Source: Flavobacteriaceae bacterium CRH
GTDB taxonomy: Bacteria; Bacteroidota; Bacteroidia; Flavobacteriales; Flavobacteriaceae
Reading direction: 5' to 3'
DNA: 64,000 nt
Assembly (NCBI GenBank): GCA_001507425.1
Contig: LMAJ01000019.1
Location: 32,329-96,328 of the forward strand
Positions 59,914 through 64,000 of the stretch are shown here, in pieces. Numbering within the stretch: position 1 is the stretch's first letter; every line of letters starts with the position of its first letter. The notes under the pieces were generated by a model, which saw only the letters and a list, made by a program, of their open reading frames with translations, did no database searches and was not told where the DNA came from. The translations under genes were made by a program, and so were the position numbers.

Positions 59914-60174
59914 TAAATTCCAAATTCCAATTTTATTATTGGGATTTGGAATTTTTCTTTTTCTACCATTTGATATTTCACCAAAAGCTTTCGGAAAAAT
60001 TCATCACAATAATTATCATCCCGAAGACGGGAGATCTCCGCAAGAAACTCTATAAAGTGTTGCCAATCTTTTTCGAGCTACTTATGGAGATCTCCCGTTC
60101 TTCAGGATGATAAAAATGTGCGTACTTAATTTACACGTAATATCTTTGTCAAAGTTTTAAACTTTGACAAAGAT
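59914..60174. repeat. Cluster of three repeat types in the hemD-lrp spacer
   Basis: The 382-base spacer holds a family E inverted pair (59914-59930 and 59939-59955). It holds a family B element (60014-60112; arms with GGGAGATCTCC, outer TATCATCC/GGATGATA). It also holds the 33-base family F palindrome (60142-60174, same as 45009-45041). The Lrp -7 box follows. Confidence 0.85.
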
Positions 60175-60216
60175 TTAAAAGAAGCAGCTTTTCTATTCAA
60201 TTAAAAGTTTTATCAT

Positions 60217-60224
60217 TAAATTTG
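60217..60224 (+). promoter_or_regulatory. -7 promoter box for the Lrp/AsnC gene
   Basis: TAAATTTG, an exact TAnnTTTG, 50 bases before the ATG at 60275. Confidence 0.5.
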
Positions 60225-60274
60225 ATTTCTATTTTAAACCAAATAACCAGAAATAGTTTCAAACTACAAGTCTT

Positions 60275-60745
60275 ATGAAAATTAATTCTCTTTTAATTGA
60301 AATTGACGGGATCGACAAAGAAATTCTCCGCTATTTGATGGATGATGCCCGAAAACCCATTTTACAAATCGCCAATAAAATAGGGATTTCTGGCGCTGCG
60401 ATTCATCAGCGTTTAAAAAAAATGGAGCAATCCGGTGTTATTTCAGGATCGAAGTTTACCGTAAACCCTAAAGTTTTAGGTTATAATACGATGGCATTTG
60501 TTGGTGTTTATCTCGACAAAGCTTCCCGAAATTCTGAAGCTGTAAAAGATTTAAAGAAAATTCCTGAAGTATTAGAATGTCATTACACAACCGGAAACTG
60601 GTCGGTTTTGATAAAAATTATTTGCCGTGATAACGAACATTTGATGCAGCTTTTAAATACTAAAATTCAGGCCATTGAAGGCGTTTCAAGAACGGAGACA
60701 TTTATTTCGTTAGATCAGCAAATTGACAGGCAAATACAGCTTTAA
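60275..60745 (+). CDS. Lrp/AsnC family transcriptional regulator
   Basis: 156 residues. The N-terminal helix-turn-helix is DKEILRYLMDDARKPILQIANKIGISGAAIHQRLKKMEQSGVI (about 14-56), typical of AsnC types. The C-terminal RAM/ACT-like domain (about 75-150: GVYLDKASRNSEAV...LECHYTTGNWSVLIKI) binds amino acids and makes octamers. It is a single gene among repeats. Which amino acid it senses is unknown; no biosynthetic target lies next to it. Confidence 0.92.
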   Translation: MKINSLLIEIDGIDKEILRYLMDDARKPILQIANKIGISGAAIHQRLKKMEQSGVISGSKFTVNPKVLGYNTMAFVGVYLDKASRNSEAVKDLKKIPEVLECHYTTGNWSVLIKIICRDNEHLMQLLNTKIQAIEGVSRTETFISLDQQIDRQIQL

Positions 60746-60748
60746 GGC

Positions 60749-60883
60749 AAATTCCAAAATTTAAATTCCAAATTCCAATAAAGAAAATTTATAAATCATA
60801 AAAAACCCGACAAGTTTTAAAAACCTGTCGGGTTTAAAATTCCAACATTTTTGGAATTTGGAATTTTTTAAAATTGGAATTTA
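60749..60883. repeat. Family E words flanking a terminator-like palindrome
   Basis: AAATTCCAAATTCCAA-type words (60749-60779) and their complement (60850-60883) flank AAACCCGACAAG/CTGTCGGGTTT (60803-60835, 16-base arms with one G-T). The centre is a likely bidirectional terminator for the Lrp gene and the convergent peptidase gene. Confidence 0.8.
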
Positions 60884-60890
60884 AAATTTA

Positions 60891-61577
60891 TCAGTTCCTT
60901 CTGCTTCCGGAATAAATCGAGATATAGTATAATAATGTTGCAATAGATCCTATTGCCGCTACAACATAAGTTCTTGCAGCCCATTTTAAGGCGTCTTTTG
61001 CCCCTGCCTGCTCTTCTTGTGTCAGCATGTGTTTGTTTTCTAACCAGGCCAGCGCTCTGTTGCTCGCATCGTATTCTACCGGTAAAGTAATAATAGTAAA
61101 TAAGGTTGTCGCTGCAAAAATCACGATCCCTACTAATAACAATTGCGGAGCGATTCTAATCATCAGGATTCCTGCCAGCAAAATCCACTGTACGTAATTT
61201 GACGCAACGCTTACTATTGGTACTAATTTAGAACGCATGGTTAACCATTCGTAACCTATAGAATGCTGCACAGCGTGACCACATTCGTGTGCCGCAACTG
61301 CAGCCGCGGCCGCGTTTCTATGGTTGTAAACTGCTTCGCTTAAATTTACCGTTTTATCTGATGGATTATAATGATCTGTTAATTGTCCCGGAGTCGAAAT
61401 AACACGAACATCTGTAATACCATTATCAGCCAGCATTTTCTCTGCAATTTCAGCGCCGCTCATTCCGTTTCTTAATTGCAATTTTGAGTATAATTCGAAT
61501 TTACTTTTTAGTTTTGAACTCACCAACCAGCTGAATAACATAATTGCTCCAGCAATAATTAAATATCCACTTCCCAT
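60891..61577 (-). CDS. YugP-type zinc metallopeptidase (membrane)
   Basis: 228 residues. One N-terminal helix and about three more after residue 135. The zinc motif HECGHAVQH (about 116-124) is present, and VEYDASNRAL (about 188-197) supplies the third Glu-type ligand region. This is the neutral zinc metallopeptidase family typified by YugP. The active site faces the cytosol or membrane surface; substrates are unknown. Stand-alone; convergent with the Lrp gene. Confidence 0.9.
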   Translation of the reverse strand: MGSGYLIIAGAIMLFSWLVSSKLKSKFELYSKLQLRNGMSGAEIAEKMLADNGITDVRVISTPGQLTDHYNPSDKTVNLSEAVYNHRNAAAAAVAAHECGHAVQHSIGYEWLTMRSKLVPIVSVASNYVQWILLAGILMIRIAPQLLLVGIVIFAATTLFTIITLPVEYDASNRALAWLENKHMLTQEEQAGAKDALKWAARTYVVAAIGSIATLLYYISIYSGSRRN

Positions 61578-61737
61578 AACTTAGTTTTTTTTGATTGAAA
61601 TTAAAGTTACGAAACAAACATCAATTTATGCACCAATTTCAAAAAATGTCATTTTGGCATTCCGTTTCAAATAAAAAAATCCCAAACTCCAAAAAATATT
61701 GAAGTTTGGAATTCACCATTTAATTTCAAAATAAAAT

Positions 61738-62328
61738 TTACAATAACTGCTTATTAACTTCTTCAAACTTTTCGATCAGGCTATTTACTTTTTCTTCTTG
61801 TTTTTTAATTTGTTTCGGACGAAGGTAAAACCAATTAAATCCAATCCAGAGTAATGTGACGCCGTAAGTAACAAGCGCATAAAAAACAGTCATTCTCGAA
61901 GCGTATTCATACATATACAAACAAATCCCGACAAGAAGCAAAACAAAATACCAGCTCAATATTGTCGACTGCATAAATTGCTGTTTCTTTTTAATTGAAA
62001 TTAGCTTTTGCAAATATTCATGATTGGTTTGAGTTGTATCAATATCTTTAAAATCTTTTAATGAGCGATTGTAAACCAACACATACATTGTCATTGCAAT
62101 AATCGCCAAAACGATTCCTATTTTACTCGAAATAAATTGTGGCTGATAATAATACCAAACAAACAAAATAAAAGCACTTGTGGCAAAAAGCAATATGTTT
62201 GTTTTCCATAAACTTCGCAAATTTGCTTTTTTAAACTGTTTCAATCTCGATAATAAATCCTCGATGTTGGGCTGACTTACGGTTTGTTTTTTCCATAAAT
62301 CTTTAAAGTCTATATTATTGTCTTCCAT
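61738..62328 (-). CDS. Four-helix membrane protein coupled to an ECF sigma gene (possible anti-sigma)
   Basis: 196 residues. A cytosolic N-terminus with FKDLWKKQTVSQPN is followed by two membrane pairs (about 43-85 and 118-165) and a helical, charged C-terminal tail (IKKQEEKVNSLIEKFEEVNKQL). Its start overlaps the end of the sigma factor gene by 14 bases, the usual arrangement for an anti-sigma factor. No known anti-sigma fold is clear, so the role is inferred from position. The DLWKKQ block recurs, as I recall, in similar sigma-linked proteins of this phylum. Confidence 0.75.
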   Translation of the reverse strand: MEDNNIDFKDLWKKQTVSQPNIEDLLSRLKQFKKANLRSLWKTNILLFATSAFILFVWYYYQPQFISSKIGIVLAIIAMTMYVLVYNRSLKDFKDIDTTQTNHEYLQKLISIKKKQQFMQSTILSWYFVLLLVGICLYMYEYASRMTVFYALVTYGVTLLWIGFNWFYLRPKQIKKQEEKVNSLIEKFEEVNKQLL

Positions 62329-62788
62329 TTTCTTTAAATTTTTGAGTCAGTTTTTCTTTTATTCTGTGAATTTTCACCCGTACATTCGCTTCAGAAAGCC
62401 CCACAATTTTGGCAATTTCTGCTTGTCTTACATCTTCTAATTCCAGTGAAATAATAATACGTTCCGTTTCCGGCAATTCAGCAATACATTTGTACAAAAA
62501 CTGAATTTGAGGTTCTATTGATTGCTGGTTTTCTTCGGTTAAATGAATTGGCAGTTCTGATTTGGGTAAACGTTTTTCTTTTTCAATTTGCCTTAAACAA
62601 ATGTTTGAAGCAATTCTGAAAATCCAGGTTCCAATACCCGATTCATTCCTGAAAGTTTCCAGCTTTTGCCAAACGATGATAAAGGTTTCCTGAGCCAAAT
62701 CCTGAGCAATATCGTAATCGTTGACAAAACCCATACAAAGTCTGAATATCCTGTCCCAATATATTTTATAGATTTCTTCGAATTCCAT
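62315..62788 (-). CDS. ECF-type RNA polymerase sigma factor
   Basis: 157 residues with only regions 2 and 4: YWDRIFRLCMGFVNDYDIAQDLAQETFIIVWQKLETF (region 2, about 9-45), GTWIFRIASNICLRQI, then LPETERIIISLELEDVRQAEIAKIVGLSEANVRVKIHRIKEKL (region 4, about 104-147). It directs RNA polymerase to an alternative promoter set. It lies 1 base after the hydrolase gene stop and overlaps the membrane protein gene, so the three form one operon. Confidence 0.93.
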   Translation of the reverse strand: MEFEEIYKIYWDRIFRLCMGFVNDYDIAQDLAQETFIIVWQKLETFRNESGIGTWIFRIASNICLRQIEKEKRLPKSELPIHLTEENQQSIEPQIQFLYKCIAELPETERIIISLELEDVRQAEIAKIVGLSEANVRVKIHRIKEKLTQKFKENGRQ

Positions 62789-62789
62789 T

Positions 62790-63635
62790 TTACGATTTTA
62801 TAAAATTGCTCAATTGCGCCAAATACCAATCTTTGTCGTCGTACATTATAAAATGCAGCCCTTTAGCAGCATATTGAAAATTAGCCGTTTTCAGATTTTT
62901 ATACTGTTCTTCAATTGCTGGTTTTAAATTTATAAAATATGATTCTAATAATATCAGCGACGGACATTTTATCGCTTCCATTTTAGTTCTCAAATCAGTG
63001 TTAAAGAAATCGCAATACATTTCAGCAAAAGTTTTTCGGTCCGATTTTACGCTCCAATCAACCACCATTTCCAGTTTCGATGCATCTTGCAATAGCCTTG
63101 GCATTGTTTGTTTTTGCATATCATAAAATTGCTTTTCATTCATCGCCGCCATTTGTGCAACCATTGCCGAACAATCGTTATTTTCTTTTGATTTAAAAGA
63201 AGGATCGCTCAAAGCTGCCAAACACGGAAGTGCGTCTACAACAACAATTTTCCCGATTAGTTGCGGATAATCTGCGGCTATTGCCAAAGCCAAACCTCCG
63301 CCCATACTATGACCAACCAGAATTGGTTTTTCGATTTTGTTCGCTTTTATATAATTGGCTATTTCTGTTTTCCAATTTTCAAAAGACGGATTTGGCTGTG
63401 GTTGTACTCCGGCAAATCCGGCCATAGTAAGTGTATAACAAGTAAAATCTTTTTCTAAAGTGGCTTTCGACTCGTTCCAGACTTCTCTGGAAGAAGCAAA
63501 TCCGGGAATGAAAATAATTGCTTGTTTTCCTTTTCCGGTTTTAATAACTTCAAACGGATATGATTTTGTTTGTGCAAAAACATTTATACATAATGCAGAA
63601 AATAAAAGGGCGATAATTAAAATATACTTTTTCAT
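62790..63635 (-). CDS. Exported alpha/beta hydrolase
   Basis: 281 residues with a signal peptide (CINVFAQ, about 16-22), so it is periplasmic or lipidless outer. IIFIPGFASSREVW (oxyanion side), LVGHSMGGGLALAIA (nucleophile Ser in GHSMGG, about 109) and a late GLHFIMYDD with the catalytic His give the full triad set. An esterase/lipase-type activity is likely; the substrate is unknown. It is the first gene of the sigma operon, an unusual place that may link an envelope enzyme to its own stress sigma. Confidence 0.88.
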   Translation of the reverse strand: MKKYILIIALLFSALCINVFAQTKSYPFEVIKTGKGKQAIIFIPGFASSREVWNESKATLEKDFTCYTLTMAGFAGVQPQPNPSFENWKTEIANYIKANKIEKPILVGHSMGGGLALAIAADYPQLIGKIVVVDALPCLAALSDPSFKSKENNDCSAMVAQMAAMNEKQFYDMQKQTMPRLLQDASKLEMVVDWSVKSDRKTFAEMYCDFFNTDLRTKMEAIKCPSLILLESYFINLKPAIEEQYKNLKTANFQYAAKGLHFIMYDDKDWYLAQLSNFIKS

Positions 63636-63778
63636 TTTTAATAGTTTAAGTTGATAAATAATCGGATCCGTGGTTTGGATACTTGAACTATTAAAATGTT
63701 ACAACTTAAATTAAAATTTTAATAAAAAAATTCCAAATTCCAATGTTAGGATATTTTTTTAAAGCGCAAAGCTACTAT

Positions 63779-63878
63779 TGTCATCCTGAGAAACGAAGGA
63801 TCACACGCGTAACGCTACAAAGATTGGCGATTTTCTGTGCGGAGTTTCTGGTGTGATCCTTCCTCCGTCAGGATGACA
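63779..63878. repeat. 100-bp element with 28-bp imperfect inverted ends (family B)
   Basis: The arms 63779-63806 and 63851-63878 match in 24 of 28 positions (TGTCATCCTGAG.../...CAGGATGACA). The centre holds CAAAGATTGG and CTGTGCGGAGTTTCT, as in the 14677 copy. A further arm begins at 63988 and runs out of the window. The rest of 63636-64000 holds a family E word (63730) and no gene. Confidence 0.85.
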
Positions 63879-64000
63879 AGATTGTGGGCTTTGTTTGTTT
63901 CAATCTTTGTCGAGTTCCTTGCGGAGATTCCTCGTTCACAATGGCAAGATTGCTCTTTTTTGGGTTAATTAATGAGTCAACGCAAAGTTTGTCATCCTGA

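Noticed and set aside
1..64000. tRNA, rRNA, tmRNA or RNase P genes
   Set aside because: I saw no cloverleaf-like or rRNA-like stretch in any spacer while reading; a covariance-model scan would settle it.

Overview
The window looks like chromosome from a Flavobacterium-type member of the Bacteroidota. The DNA is AT-rich and the start sites lack Shine-Dalgarno sequences. Upstream regions repeatedly show the Bacteroidota -7 promoter box TAnnTTTG. The gene content also fits: a DAHP synthase fused to chorismate mutase, DUF3857, DUF4271 and DUF4296 proteins, a type IX secretion sorting domain, TonB-type outer-membrane receptors and an OprO/OprP-type porin. No rRNA, tRNA, CRISPR array, prophage or transposase gene was seen. 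Almost everything is ordinary core genome. The interest lies in regulation and in the intergenic repeats.

Layout: 1-8.2 kb holds the start of queA, then a leftward run of three DUF3857 proteins, a MazG-type hydrolase and aroA. 8.2-14.5 kb holds dtd, rsgA and an aromatic amino acid operon (pheA, aminotransferase, tyrA, DAHP synthase/chorismate mutase). 14.8-17.8 kb holds a DUF1501/DUF1800 pair and a small protein. 18-28 kb holds nrdB/nrdA, a DUF3109 protein, MarC, a small oxidoreductase, a C-terminal processing protease with a dCMP-deaminase-type protein and a HupE-like protein, and a TerB-like protein. 28-32 kb holds fbp, an acetyltransferase and an aspartate kinase. 32-42 kb holds a TonB-type barrel with two tandem membrane-bound AraC regulators, a very large outer-membrane protein, a Lys/Ala-rich secreted protein and a glycosyltransferase. 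42-51 kb holds a porin, a PhoR/PhoB-type two-component system, a TonB-dependent receptor, a beta-helix lipoprotein and a stand-alone type IX sorting domain. 51-64 kb holds a LuxE-like enzyme, tyrS, pyrC, a polyprenol sugar transferase, hemD, an Lrp regulator, a YugP-type peptidase and an ECF sigma operon.

Two regulatory systems stand out. (1) Upstream of pheA there is a complete candidate transcription attenuator: a promoter, a 26-codon leader peptide with eight Phe/Tyr codons packed into eleven positions, an antiterminator segment, and a GAAA-loop terminator ending 6 bases before the pheA start. It would set the whole aromatic operon by Phe/Tyr-tRNA charging. (2) Around the PhoR/PhoB-type pair, three genes (porin, TonB receptor, beta-helix lipoprotein) carry four to six heptamers of the form (C/G)NTAACA at an exact 11-base period. 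These end 13 bases, or 13+11 bases, before the TTTG of the -7 box. This looks like a Pho-box-like operator code for a local phosphate-type uptake regulon.

The intergenic DNA is full of long inverted repeats that fall into at least six families. One of them runs into the coding start of aroA. Several start codons were moved downstream from the longest possible frame because a -7 box overlaps or follows the longer start.
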